From the NCBI GenBank assembly GCA_900169235.1, contig FWCC01000411.1:1-35285 (forward strand): a stretch of DNA of 35,285 nt. The letters run 5' to 3'. The stretch is from Zarea fungicola (Eukaryota > Ascomycota > Sordariomycetes > Hypocreales > Cordycipitaceae). The notes under the pieces were generated by a model that worked only from the letters and a program-made list of their open reading frames with translations, was not told the DNA's origin and did no database searches. Below are positions 11,290 through 20,574 of this stretch, one piece after another (position 1 is the first letter of the stretch; every line of letters begins with the position of its first letter). The translations under genes were made by a program, and so were the position numbers.

Positions 11290-13006
11290 CTACCAAACAT
11301 ATCGGAAATGTATGTTTTGCTTATCAGTCAAATCCCTAAAGTCTGTGTCATGGTGCCTATCGGCCCCAGCAGCCACATCCATGGCATCCCTGCGACGATT
11401 CTCTCGCCAGCAGTATAACGCGTAGAGAATAATGAGAAGCATGGCGAGAACGTAGCTGGCGAGGATGGCGGCCATACCGAGCGGATAGAGAGGGGCCTGG
11501 TGTGCCTTGAAAAACTGGGGTGCAATGATGTTGCTGGTACAATACGCCTGGAAAATGTTAGTAGAGGTCTCTGCTGAGCAGGATCAAGATGTCTATGCAC
11601 TTACAATAAACACGAGTGCATTGGTCACGACTTTCTTGGTGTGACCAGCCGTGTTGGCCGTGTTGATGCCCAGTGACAAAATATATGGACCCAAGTAAAA
11701 GTAGGACATGTAAATTGCTGCGAGGCGAGAGTGAAAAGCATTCAGAGGCAGCGTGTAAAGAAACACTGACGATATAAGTCCGACCATGATGCCAAAGATG
11801 ACAAATGCTGTGCGGCACTGGTACTGAGGAAGGTGTTTTGCGCAAAGAAAGACGCCCCCGTTGCACATGTAGGACGAGATGGTCTGGATGATGCCGGTCG
11901 GCATAGTAAGCAGCGTGGAGCGCTGGGATGTAAAGCCGAGTCCTTTAATAACCAAGGGAGTAAAGTTTGTGAGGCCACCGTTTGGGATCGAAATCATAAC
12001 CTGAAAAAGGAACATGAGCCATGTCTTGGGATCGACCATGGTCTCTCTGAACTGTTCCCATTTGAATTGCTTGTTCTCGACTCCAGTTTGGTCCGCACGC
12101 AGCCTGTCGATGACGATGCCCTTCTGTCGGTCTGTAATAAATTTGGCTCGAACCGGACTATCCGGTAGAAAGATTCCAATGACCAGTGCCCATACGATAG
12201 TCATGGCGCCCGTGATCCAAAACATGCTCCTCCACTGATGGTCGCCCGCCAAGAAGCCGATGCCCCAGCCAATTGGTCCAGTGAAGCACACTGACAGGCC
12301 AGTGTACATAAGACCCGTGCGCAGAGGCTGCTCGGCACGCGAGTAGAACATGGAGATGAGTAGGTAGTTTCCGGGAACAATAGGTGCCTCCAGGGCGCCG
12401 AGCAAGACGCGGAGCGCGATGAGTGTTGGAAAATTGTTGGCGAACCCTGTGGCAATGAGGATGACACCCCAGAGAAACTGAACGACGCACATGAGCTTGG
12501 CAATGGGGAATCGCTGGAGTAGACTGCCACTGGGAAGGCACCAGAAAAGGTAGCCGAACTGCGCTTTGGTCAGTCGCATGCCTCTAAACCCGGTAGCCGT
12601 AGGCAATCATCGCCTCGAACAACACAGAAATAGGGGGGTGGAGACTTACGTAGAAGGCACTGCCTACCCAGCTGTACCGATCCCCAGACAAGCCGGTATC
12701 CGCGCGAAACCCATACAGCGCAGCTGTAGATGTGGTGATCTTGTCCATCGCACCCAGGGTAATGTTGAACCAGAGCAGTGGAACGAGACGCAAATCAAGT
12801 TTCCATCGTAGTTTAACCCACTCAGAACGCGAGTACGTCTCACCATTATTGAACATGTCGGCATACTTGGCTGCTTCGTCATTGGTAGCTTCATGTGACG
12901 GGAGACCGACATGGTCAGACTTGCCGGCAGCCACAGACGACACTTCCTCCATATCTTTGGGACTTGGGTTAAAGTCCTCGCCCTTGTGCTCAGAGTTGGC
13001 AGTCAT
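11290..13006 (-). CDS. MFS transporter, Dal5 (allantoate permease)-like anion symporter
   Basis: Exons 13006-12650, 12558-11605 and 11547-11290 (introns 91 and 57 bp; the second has a perfect TACTAAC branch site) give 522 residues. A charged N-terminal tail of about 80 residues precedes about twelve hydrophobic segments. Family marks include DKITTSTAALYG, the YSWVGSAFY-FGYLFW junction across intron 1, LLQRFPIAK, a LRVLLGALEAPIVPGN helix and LPDSPVRAKFI in the central loop. Dal5-type carriers bring allantoate, ureidosuccinate, nicotinate, biotin precursors or other small carboxylates across the plasma membrane. It lies directly upstream of the oxoprolinase on the same strand and is divergent from the amidotransferase-like gene, so uptake of that pathway's substrate is a reasonable inference. 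The substrate cannot be read from sequence. Confidence 0.92.
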
Positions 13007-14481
13007 GATGAAGATGATTGAATAAATGATGGTAACAAAGACTGGGCGTAGGGCGAGACTGAAATTGGAGGGGTTCTGGTTCGGTTATTATATGACAGAG
13101 GCAGCGGCAGTTATGAGGTGGATGGTCTGCGGCAGGCGCTTGGCTTTGTGGCTGTAAAGGAAATGCCTGCGTGCATCAACTGAGTATTGAAGTTTGCAAG
13201 CATCGCCAGGGCAGGATACCAGAGATGATCAGAGCGTTTGTGGTCAGTTGGGCTGTCGTTGTATGTAAACGGCATCAGTAACGAGGCAGTTGTCAACCGG
13301 CGGATAGTTTAGCCTTGCATCAACTGCCAGCCACCACGCCACTGGCAAACCTGTTCGACGTGTTGGTGTGGTGGGCCTTATCTTCGCCCTTTAATCAAGC
13401 TACCTAGTGATTCGCGGGGCCCCAGATTTTAGTGTCACCAATGTACCCAACCCCTGTGGTTTTATCGGGGTCGGACTTGGGAGGCCGAAAGGGTGGTCTT
13501 GGTCGGACTCTGGAGTCCTACGCAATGTCTTGTCTCAGCCAGACGCCGCCGTCTTCAATATGATCGCTTTGTTTACGGGTTTGTTTGCAAACTCACAGAC
13601 TTGATGAAAATTGAAAATCAAAGCCAAGAGCTCATACGTAGTCCCGTGGGCACGCAATACTTCTTCAGACTCCGCGATTTTTGTATACCCAAGGCACCAG
13701 GTTGGTTAATTGAGGACACAGCCCATCTCACACCCGAATGAAGAGGCGTAGCCTACCCTACAGAGATGCCATTGCCGCGAAACCGTCGCAATATGTTGAT
13801 AGCCATGACATAAGGCATCAAACCAATCGTATAAATACTAGGACTGATAAATCTGGTTATTCAATCTCTGATTACTCGAAATAGAGCCACTGTTAACTCT
13901 GAGAAGTTACCAGCAATCGGTCGGCGCGCAGTAACAATTCAGAGACCAGTGTTATTAAAGTGAATGTGCAGATCCGTTGTCCAACTTCTTTCAACATTGT
14001 AACATTTTTTTTAATTTGATTCTAATATAGCATGGGCTTAGCTAACCTAGCGACAGAACGAGCAAATTAAAAATAGTATTTTGATCAAGAAAGGCCAGTT
14101 CAATAGCAACAGCCCCGGTTTTCCAGTCGCAGCTGAGGAGCATTTCCACGATAGGCAAGATACCGCGCTGCTAGTATCCGGTATCGGTGTTCATATGCCA
14201 AGCACTGGAGCATTATGGAGTAGAGGGGAGTTGAACCTGTCAATTGCATGTGGTGGCTGCCATTATTGTGACAAATTTCAATCTCATGATTCTTCCAAGT
14301 GCCCCTCCACTTCGATACCCCGTGAACCAGTGACCATTAAAATCCACAATGTCCCCATTCTATCGTGTTAGTAAACCCAGCTTGCTATCTTCCGATACTA
14401 TCCCATCCCCGCCATACTCGGCCGGAACCAAACCAGCAACGTACATACTGTGCAGCAGTTTGCGCAACTCTTCGCATCGTC
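13007..14481. other. Divergent intergenic region between MFS and amidotransferase-like genes
   Basis: The 1.5-kb spacer contains both promoters. Regulatory-looking CGG elements cluster at 13470-13521. A T-rich tract lies near 14001-14012. An open frame running into the downstream gene from 14365 begins at a GTG and is not taken as its start. No other gene is recognised. Confidence 0.5.
13470..13521. promoter_or_regulatory. Pair of CGG-N10-CCG-type elements in the MFS/amidotransferase promoter
   Basis: GTCGGACTTGGGAGGCCGAA (13470-13489) is a CGG-N10-CCG site. GTCGGACTCTGGAGTCCTAC (13502-13521) contains the perfect inverted repeat GGACTC-TG-GAGTCC and would be CGG-N10-CCG but for one base. Both begin GTCGGACT, like the oxoprolinase site. 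They lie about 0.5 kb from the MFS start and 1 kb from the amidotransferase start. Confidence 0.5.
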
Positions 14482-15312
14482 ATGATGGATGCTGTAAAAA
14501 TTCGCATAGCCATTCTCAATGCCGACGAGCCAGTCCCGGCAGTTAGAGGCATCTACCCGACATATGGCTCGGTATTCCACAGTCTCCTCTCCAAATCAGC
14601 CACCCGCTTGTCTGATCCTGTGTCGGCAGGGTTGAAACTCATCACCATCCATTCTCAGGAGTTTAATGTCGTAAAAAACGAGTATCCGCCCTCACTCGAC
14701 GAGTTTGATGCGCTTCTCATCACCGGATCGGCGGCAAGCTCATACGACGACTTGGAGTGGGTGCGACGGCTGGACGCGTACGTGAAGGATGTGTACACGC
14801 GACTCCCCCGCATAAAGATGTTTGGGAGTTGCTTTGGCCATCAAATAATCTGCCAAAGTCTGCTGAGAGACTATGGAGTCAAGGTGGAAAAGGACACTCG
14901 TGGCTGGGAACTTGGTGTCCACGAGGTGCAGCTCACGGATGAATTTATTGATGCCTTCATCACGCACAACAAGAGCTGCTGCAGTTCCCTGCGTCTCCAG
15001 TTTGTCCATGCGGACCACGTCACGCTGCCTGAGAAGCGAAATACGTTGCCGCCGGAATGGATTCCTTTGGGAACAACGGATCACTGCGCTTTTCAGGGCA
15101 TCTACCAGCCCAATCGCGTGTTGACATTGCAAGGCCACTTCGAGTTTGACCGTTTTATCAACAGCGAGACGATAAAAGTGTTTGGCGCTAAATGGGATAA
15201 TAAGGAGTTAGATGCAGCACTCCATAGCATGGATAGAGATGATGATGCCGAGCAAGCGTCCGACGTGGTAGTCCGCTTCTTACTTGAGGGGAGGCTCACT
15301 GTGGAGAACTAA
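14482..15312 (+). CDS. Class I glutamine amidotransferase-like hydrolase
   Basis: An intronless 276-residue protein of the stand-alone class I GATase-like group, which includes plant and fungal gamma-glutamyl peptidases and uncharacterised GMP-synthase-like hydrolases. The triad is complete: Cys117 in FGSCFGHQI, His219 and Glu221 in LQGHFEFD. An oxyanion-type LLITGSAASSYDD loop (79-90) is also present. No synthetase domain is fused, so it likely hydrolyses a gamma-glutamyl or amide bond by itself. The start is taken at the tandem ATG (14482/14485), directly before the first strand KIRIAILNADE. The upstream open frame lacks an ATG. It is divergent from the Dal5-like carrier and convergent with the aminotransferase. 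With the oxoprolinase nearby, a gamma-glutamyl/5-oxoproline theme is possible but not shown. Confidence 0.88.
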   Translation: MMDAVKIRIAILNADEPVPAVRGIYPTYGSVFHSLLSKSATRLSDPVSAGLKLITIHSQEFNVVKNEYPPSLDEFDALLITGSAASSYDDLEWVRRLDAYVKDVYTRLPRIKMFGSCFGHQIICQSLLRDYGVKVEKDTRGWELGVHEVQLTDEFIDAFITHNKSCCSSLRLQFVHADHVTLPEKRNTLPPEWIPLGTTDHCAFQGIYQPNRVLTLQGHFEFDRFINSETIKVFGAKWDNKELDAALHSMDRDDDAEQASDVVVRFLLEGRLTVEN

Positions 15313-15623
15313 CGCACTCACGGATTCAATCAAGACATTAGAGCGAGTTACTAGAATTTAATTAATTGATACCTTGGTGGGCATTAACCAGGTTAAATAA
15401 ATATTTTACAATACGTTGCGTGCGCTCTGGATATACGGACTGCTAAAGTGTCGCTGCAACATTACTTGGTCGAAAGTTTTTGACATCGGGTCACGCACTG
15501 CGACACCTCGCAAGGTGGGATTAGAGTATGCCAGATAAATGCCAGATAAAATACTGAATTAAAATCGCGCCATTTCCATCACGATGGGAATTCTTTAGCC
15601 AAATTAACAGACCTCCCACTCAT
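15313..15623. other. Convergent 3' intergenic region with a short tandem repeat
   Basis: It lies between the 3' ends of the amidotransferase-like and aminotransferase genes. It is A/T-rich and carries two tandem copies of ATGCCAGATAA at 15528-15538 and 15539-15549. No gene is seen. Confidence 0.5.
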
Positions 15624-17057
15624 TTATGAATCGTGGCCGGCATTGACCTCGGTCACAAGTCTTGCCAGCCTGCAAACGCCTTCCTCAAGCTCCTCATTCG
15701 TATGCCACGCCCAACATAGTCTTATACCATTACTGTAGCTATGTGAAGCCCTTTGCTTGCTACCGTCATCCCCTTCCACAGTCATCATTGCGCCAAAAGC
15801 GAACTTGAGATTGTACTTTGTCAGCGCAAGCGTCGCCAACTCGGCCGCGCTGACGGCCAACGACGGGGGGATTGTTATGTAAGTGAAGTAACCTCCTGAT
15901 ACAAACTTGGAGACGGCAGTGGCGTGGCCATTTCTATCGTCGCTATTTCTGCCGCGTCCATTGTTGACACAGTTGCCATTGGTGGCCACAGCATCATAGT
16001 CATATGGCTTTCCGGTCGACATTCGAAATCCAAGCGGCACGAGGCGAGTCTCAACTGCCCTGAGAAGTGTGTGGTACCGTTCACGATAGGTGGGGATTAG
16101 TTTTTCGTCAATATGCGCCTGAAGCTGTCCAGACACAAGCATCTCATCGATAAAGGTCGCCGACATGTGTGACGGGCAGCCACCAGACGCCGTGGCGCCG
16201 ACTTTAGAAAGTGCCCGTACAAAGGCTGGTGCTGCCTCTGTCCAGCCGGTGCGCACACCGGGTGCGATGATTTTGGAAAAGGACCCATTGCTTACGGAAT
16301 TTCCAAAGCCAGATGCTTGCGTGCCGCCGCCGAGCATGCAGTCCAAGTCTACTATTCTAGGCGGTACGGGTGGCAGTGCCGTAGCATCGTCTTGCTCGTC
16401 TTGTGGCCAGCGAAGGACGTCATAGACATCATCCGTCACAATGAGGGCGTCAAACTCCCGTGCTAGTCGTACAAGTTCCTCCCTTCGTCGAAGCGACATG
16501 GTCTTGCCGCTGGGGTTGGCAAAGGTTGGCACTGCGTAGATGACATGCTTGTAGAGCTTGGGATAGCGCGCAGTGGCGGTTTTCATGATTGGGTTTGACG
16601 GATGCTGCTCCTCTGTCTCGAGTTGATGCAGTGCAGCGCGAAGAAAACCAATGTCAAGCCCTTCGGCATCTTCTGGCACGCCGCGCAGACGACCCGCGAA
16701 GCCAGCGTCCGTGAAGACGGGGCATGCCAGGAAGTAGCAAGGCTCGACCATCCATATTCTCCGAGTATATCCAGGCTCTGTGAATTTAGCCAGGATGTTT
16801 TCCAAGTTGGCCGAGGCTCCATTGGATATGCAGACACGGTCTGGTGAAATTGCATCGCCGCGAGTAATGTAGATTGAGCTCAACCATTGCGCAATGTGCT
16901 CTCGTAGGGGTGCATAGCCCTCATCAGGGCCGTAAATGAGGGCTTCACTCGTTTTCTTTTGCGACTGTAAAATTGTTGAAGCGCCATCAAGTAATTGTGC
17001 GGCGGGGAACAGTGACGGCGATGGCCAACCCAATTGCAGATTGATCAGTGGCAGCAT
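15624..17057 (-). CDS. PLP-dependent fold-type I aminotransferase (aminoadipate/aromatic type)
   Basis: A single-exon 477-residue protein of the class I/II aminotransferases, closest in pattern to fungal 2-aminoadipate or aromatic transaminases and to the MocR-like group. Landmarks are YGPDEGYAPLREHIA (42-56), the SNGASANLENI cofactor loop (78-88), NPSG (Asn181), Asp209 and Tyr212 in the DDVYD segment, and the Schiff-base Lys262 in SNGSFSKIIAPGVRTGW. The carboxylate-binding Arg lies in NGIRLCWAW near the C-terminus. A Gly/Asn/Arg-rich insertion (NGNCVNNGRGRNSDDRNGH) interrupts the C-terminal domain and is probably a surface loop. It would convert an amino acid to a 2-oxo acid. It is divergent from the isocitrate-lyase-like gene across 614 bp, suggesting joint expression of a transaminase and a lyase. 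Amino donor and acceptor are unknown. Confidence 0.92.
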   Translation of the reverse strand: MLPLINLQLGWPSPSLFPAAQLLDGASTILQSQKKTSEALIYGPDEGYAPLREHIAQWLSSIYITRGDAISPDRVCISNGASANLENILAKFTEPGYTRRIWMVEPCYFLACPVFTDAGFAGRLRGVPEDAEGLDIGFLRAALHQLETEEQHPSNPIMKTATARYPKLYKHVIYAVPTFANPSGKTMSLRRREELVRLAREFDALIVTDDVYDVLRWPQDEQDDATALPPVPPRIVDLDCMLGGGTQASGFGNSVSNGSFSKIIAPGVRTGWTEAAPAFVRALSKVGATASGGCPSHMSATFIDEMLVSGQLQAHIDEKLIPTYRERYHTLLRAVETRLVPLGFRMSTGKPYDYDAVATNGNCVNNGRGRNSDDRNGHATAVSKFVSGGYFTYITIPPSLAVSAAELATLALTKYNLKFAFGAMMTVEGDDGSKQRASHSYSNGIRLCWAWHTNEELEEGVCRLARLVTEVNAGHDS

Positions 17058-17671
17058 TTTAACAGGTAAAAGACCTGGTGAGTATTATGGCGCAAGGTGA
17101 ACGATTTTTGGTGAGTTCAGTTGGAATATAATAATTCAGTGGTCGACAACCTGGACGCCGAGTCCGGCATTTGTATGTCATCACCCAAGTGTCACAGCGC
17201 CGCATTGTCCTAGCGGAGCCTCATTGAAACGATTGGCAGTCTTGTAATTCTACACGCCACGGCACTTATCGCTCGTGTGCAGCCTCCGCGCATACAGCAG
17301 TTGGCGCCAAGGGGCACTTTGGTTTTGAGAATCATATTTGCCCGTCGGAAGCGACGCCGACGTCTTCGGATTCGGACCCCGCATGTCCGGGTGGCTTGTG
17401 GCTTCTCACCAGCAAATGTCGACGACGGTGGCGGTGACTTTGGTGCTAGTCAGTTGGAGCTTGTCGCGACTACTGGAGCCAATAAATCAAGAGCATGCAA
17501 GCTACCGAGGCTGTTGAAGATTAATTGTGGCCGTCTTTTAAAAATCGTCTTCTTTTAATAGCTTCCCGTTGTTCATGCCCGACTCGTCTCAGTACGCCTT
17601 CAACTCACTTCTTCTACTTCTCAAACAAAAGTATTAGGGTTGCTGGATTATAGTTTACAATTGTCACCATC
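17058..17671. promoter_or_regulatory. Bidirectional promoter of aminotransferase and ICL-like genes, rich in CGG/CCG half-sites
   Basis: This region separates two divergent start codons. At 17341-17390 several half-sites are packed together: GTCGG-N8-CCGAC (17344-17360), and CGG-N11-CCG (17373-17389) reading TCGGACCCCGCATGTCCGG. GAGTCCGGCAT occurs at 17160-17170 and again before the FAD oxidase gene at 27388-27398. A 93-codon Arg-rich frame at 17277-17558 is not taken as a gene. Confidence 0.45.
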
Positions 17672-19311
17672 ATGCCGCAGCTCAACACTTCACTGGACGA
17701 GGAGCAGACAAGCTTTGAAGCAGACGCAGCTGCCATTCAACGCCAATGGAGCTCGGTACGTCAGTCACACTTGAAGAGGTACGACTGCATTTTCCTTGCC
17801 AGTACATTACACCAAAATGGGGACTGACAGTGGCCAGACCATACGAGGCCAGCACTATAGCAGCTCTGCGATCGCCAATGGATGAGGCGGTTTCTTTGCC
17901 GTCGTCAACGCAGGCGCTCAAGCTGTGGAGGCAGCTTCAGGAGCACAACAAGAAAGGCACTGCAGAGCTTACATTTGGTACAACGGACCCGACTGTAGTC
18001 TCGCAGATGGTCAAGCACCAGCAGACGGTGTACGTGTCGGGGGCTCTCTGCGGCCTGTCCGAGGTGGCCATCCCCGGAATGGATCACGCCGACTACCCCT
18101 GGGACACCGTCCCAAAGGTGGTTGCCAAGATCTTCAAGTCCCAGCTGTGGCATGACCAGCGGCAGCGGCAGTTCCGGTTGCGACACGGCAAGGAGGAGCG
18201 GGCGCGGCTGGAGAATTGGGATTATCTGGCCCCGATTGTAGCCGATGGCGACATGGGATTCGGCAGTCTTACAAGTACGATGAAGATGGCCAAAGAGTTT
18301 GTCTTGGCTGGAGTTGCCATGATTCATATTGACGATCTAGCCATTGGCATGAAGAAGTTCACGGTCGGGCAGGGTCGGACAGTTGTGCCAACAAGCGAGT
18401 ACCTGGATCGACTTGGGACGGTGCGGATGCAGTTCGACATCATGGGCGCAGAGACGCTGCTGTTGTGTCGCTGCGACACGGATCACGCCGAGTTCATAAC
18501 AAGTGTGATTGACGAGAGGGATCATGAATATGTACTGGGCGCCACCAACAAGATTGAGTCGCTCATCGACAGGCTTCAGAGGGCGAGACGAGAAGGGGAC
18601 AAGGACTTGAAGGCGGCGAGGAATGAGTGGAAGGATAGGGCAGGGCTAAAGACGTTTGACGATGCTGTCAAGGCGGTGGCTTCGGAGAGCGAGTACAAGG
18701 CTTACATGTCCGAGGTACGGCAGGTAGCCTTCAGATCTCTGTCGGCGCGCAAGGAGATTGCTAGTCATTGCATCAAGACCGAGGTCTGCTTCGACTGGGA
18801 TCTCCCCCGCTCGGCCATGGGCCAGTACATGTTCCAGCCGTCAGTCAAGGCCATCGTGGAGCGGGGAGTGGCAGCGGCGCCTCTGGGGGATGTGACGTGG
18901 GCGCGGATGGACGCTCCCGTATGGCGGGATATAGTTGAGTTCCATACCGAGGTGCGCAAGGTGTACCCGGATCGGCTCTTTGCCTTTGGTTACACGGGCG
19001 ATTATGATTACGGCAAGGCAGGTTTCTCGAGGGAGCAGGTCAAGACGCTGCACGTGGACCTGGCCAAGCTGGGGGTCGTGTGGCAGGTTCAGCCCATCTG
19101 GAGCCTTCAGGGTCTGAACATGGTTGCAGATCGATTCGCCAAGTTGTGGGCAGAAGAGGCCATTGATGGATACATTCGCGAGGTGCAGACGCCGGCGCTC
19201 AGCCAGCAGCCGACAGCGGACGGGTTCGAGAAGCTGGAGTGGTGTGGAGGGTATCTGGCCGACGCCTTTTTCGAGACGGTCGCTGGGGAGGCAATCGCAA
19301 GTCGTAGATAG
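17672..19311 (+). CDS. Isocitrate lyase-family protein with altered active-site motifs
   Basis: Exons 17672-17755 and 17803-19311 (47-bp intron GTACGT...GCCAG) give 530 residues, close to fungal isocitrate lyases. The first exon supplies the family's N-terminal helix (AIQRQWSS), which then runs into PKWGLTVARPYEAS. Family blocks are recognisable: GTTDPTVVSQM, YVSGALCG, DYPWDTVPKVVAKIF and DHEYVLGATN. The catalytic signatures differ: the metal-site DADTGHG block reads DGDMGFG (176-182), the EDQ block reads DDL (205-207), and the KKCGH signature with the catalytic Cys reads KKFTV (212-216). The substrate-binding SPSFNW block appears as SLQGLNM. It is unlikely to be a normal glyoxylate-cycle enzyme; a lyase for another 2-hydroxy or methylated acid, or a non-lyase member of the PEP mutase/ICL superfamily, are possible. 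It is divergent from the aminotransferase. Confidence 0.85.
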
Positions 19312-19967
19312 CGAGGTTGTATTAGAATGGAAACGGGATTAGAAACCTAATTTGCAATGAGCGAGGTGATTCGTCGTGTTGAGGTGAGAGATGGTTAATA
19401 AATGGCGAGATTTGTTTGCAAGCAGCCCAGCGTTGGTAGCAAAATGGCCAGGCCACTGTAGAGACTTGCCTGGGCTCCAACAGCTTGTTAGTGTTCGTTG
19501 CAAGTTACAGTACAGCCAGTAACTAGACTTGTACCTGTTGGCCAACCAAGTTACATTCCCGACCAGTGTGGTTGGTCTCGTGGATTATGTAAGCTGCGTC
19601 TACTGGTCATGTTGCTGGTCGCAAATCAAGAGAGCAATTGCGCGCAAAAAAAGTAAAATTAGAGTAAAATTTAAAGTCAGTATGGCCTGATTGCTCCCTA
19701 GATGTCAACATGCTATTTATCTCCTGAATGCAATGGTCACTTTTTTTTTCACCAAGGTCCCTGGCGAGGGTCAAGTCACCCAGCTCCTCCACTTCCATCT
19801 CAATAATTCCTGATCGGCGACCTACCCTACGGTGCGCCGTTCCCTGTAACGAGTGACCAGTTGGTACTGGCACTACAGTTATAAGAAGTAGTCATCCTTA
19901 TCATTGATGCTCGTATTAGCATTAATGCCTAACCCTTTGCTAGATTTGGTGCAACGGACTGAGGATC
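19312..19967. other. Intergenic, no gene seen
   Basis: This is the 3' flank of the ICL-like gene up to the target duplication of the LTR. It has a poly-T run at 19741-19749. Only short frames without recognisable domains are present. Confidence 0.5.
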
Positions 19968-19972
19968 GTTAC

Positions 19973-20245
19973 TGTTGTGACTGCTGAGTCAGGTCACCCA
20001 GCTCTTCCTGAGATGCCTGACTCCAGCCGGCGATACAAAGCAATCACGGCAGCTGAGGGGGAATGAGGGATCTTGCCTGTTTGCTGTTTGCTTTTCCTGC
20101 TTTCGAATTCATGTATATAGAAGAGCAATTCCTCGTCTACCCATAGCTAGTTTTATTAAAAATCACACAAGTTACAATAAGCATCCATACTGGGAGACAC
20201 TGCTCTCAGTACGGTGCCTCGTAACTGTTTGTGCTCATACCAACA
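19973..20245. mobile_element. Solo LTR, copy 2, with 5-bp target duplication
   Basis: The element is 273 bp, starts TGTTGTGACTGCTGAGTCAG and ends CATACCAACA, with TGTTG/CAACA inverted ends. It is flanked by a perfect direct repeat GTTAC (19968-19972 and 20246-20250), the 5-bp target duplication expected from LTR-retrotransposon integration. No internal gag-pol sequence is present, so the internal part was presumably lost by recombination between the two LTRs. It is related to the copy at 2584-2893. Confidence 0.9.
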
Positions 20246-20574
20246 GTTACATCCCCTGGCGCCTCTAAAACCATGAGCCTCATGGGAAAAGCCTGTTTTT
20301 TTAACCGTTTAGAGTGTTACGATGCACGCGCTGAGAGCAGTTCTCAGCTGATATGTGAGATGCGAACGGTCTGGATTCCTAGCTAATTGAGGAGGAGGTA
20401 CCCCCCTCTTTCTGCTTTGAAATTGAAATTGAAATAAAAGTAAATAAACAATAAATGCAGTAAACATTCTATGAGAGGTGTCCCTTGTCTCTACGGCACC
20501 TAGCCGAGGCTTTGCTGCGCGATCCGTAACTTCGGGCAGCCGCAACACTATCTAAAACCAACGACTCCATCAAT
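20246..20574. other. Intergenic between LTR and secreted-protein gene
   Basis: This 329-bp stretch includes the 3' flank of the minus-strand secreted-protein gene. It contains an A-rich segment with repeated GAAATT near 20420-20431. No gene is seen. Confidence 0.5.

Noticed and set aside
14365..14481. N-terminal extension of the amidotransferase-like protein
   Set aside because: The extension begins at GTG and is Pro/Ser/Cys-rich without homology; the tandem ATG at 14482 directly precedes the conserved first strand.
17277..17558. Small Arg-rich frame in the divergent promoter
   Set aside because: No conserved pattern, and it overlaps the CGG-rich regulatory region; best explained as chance.
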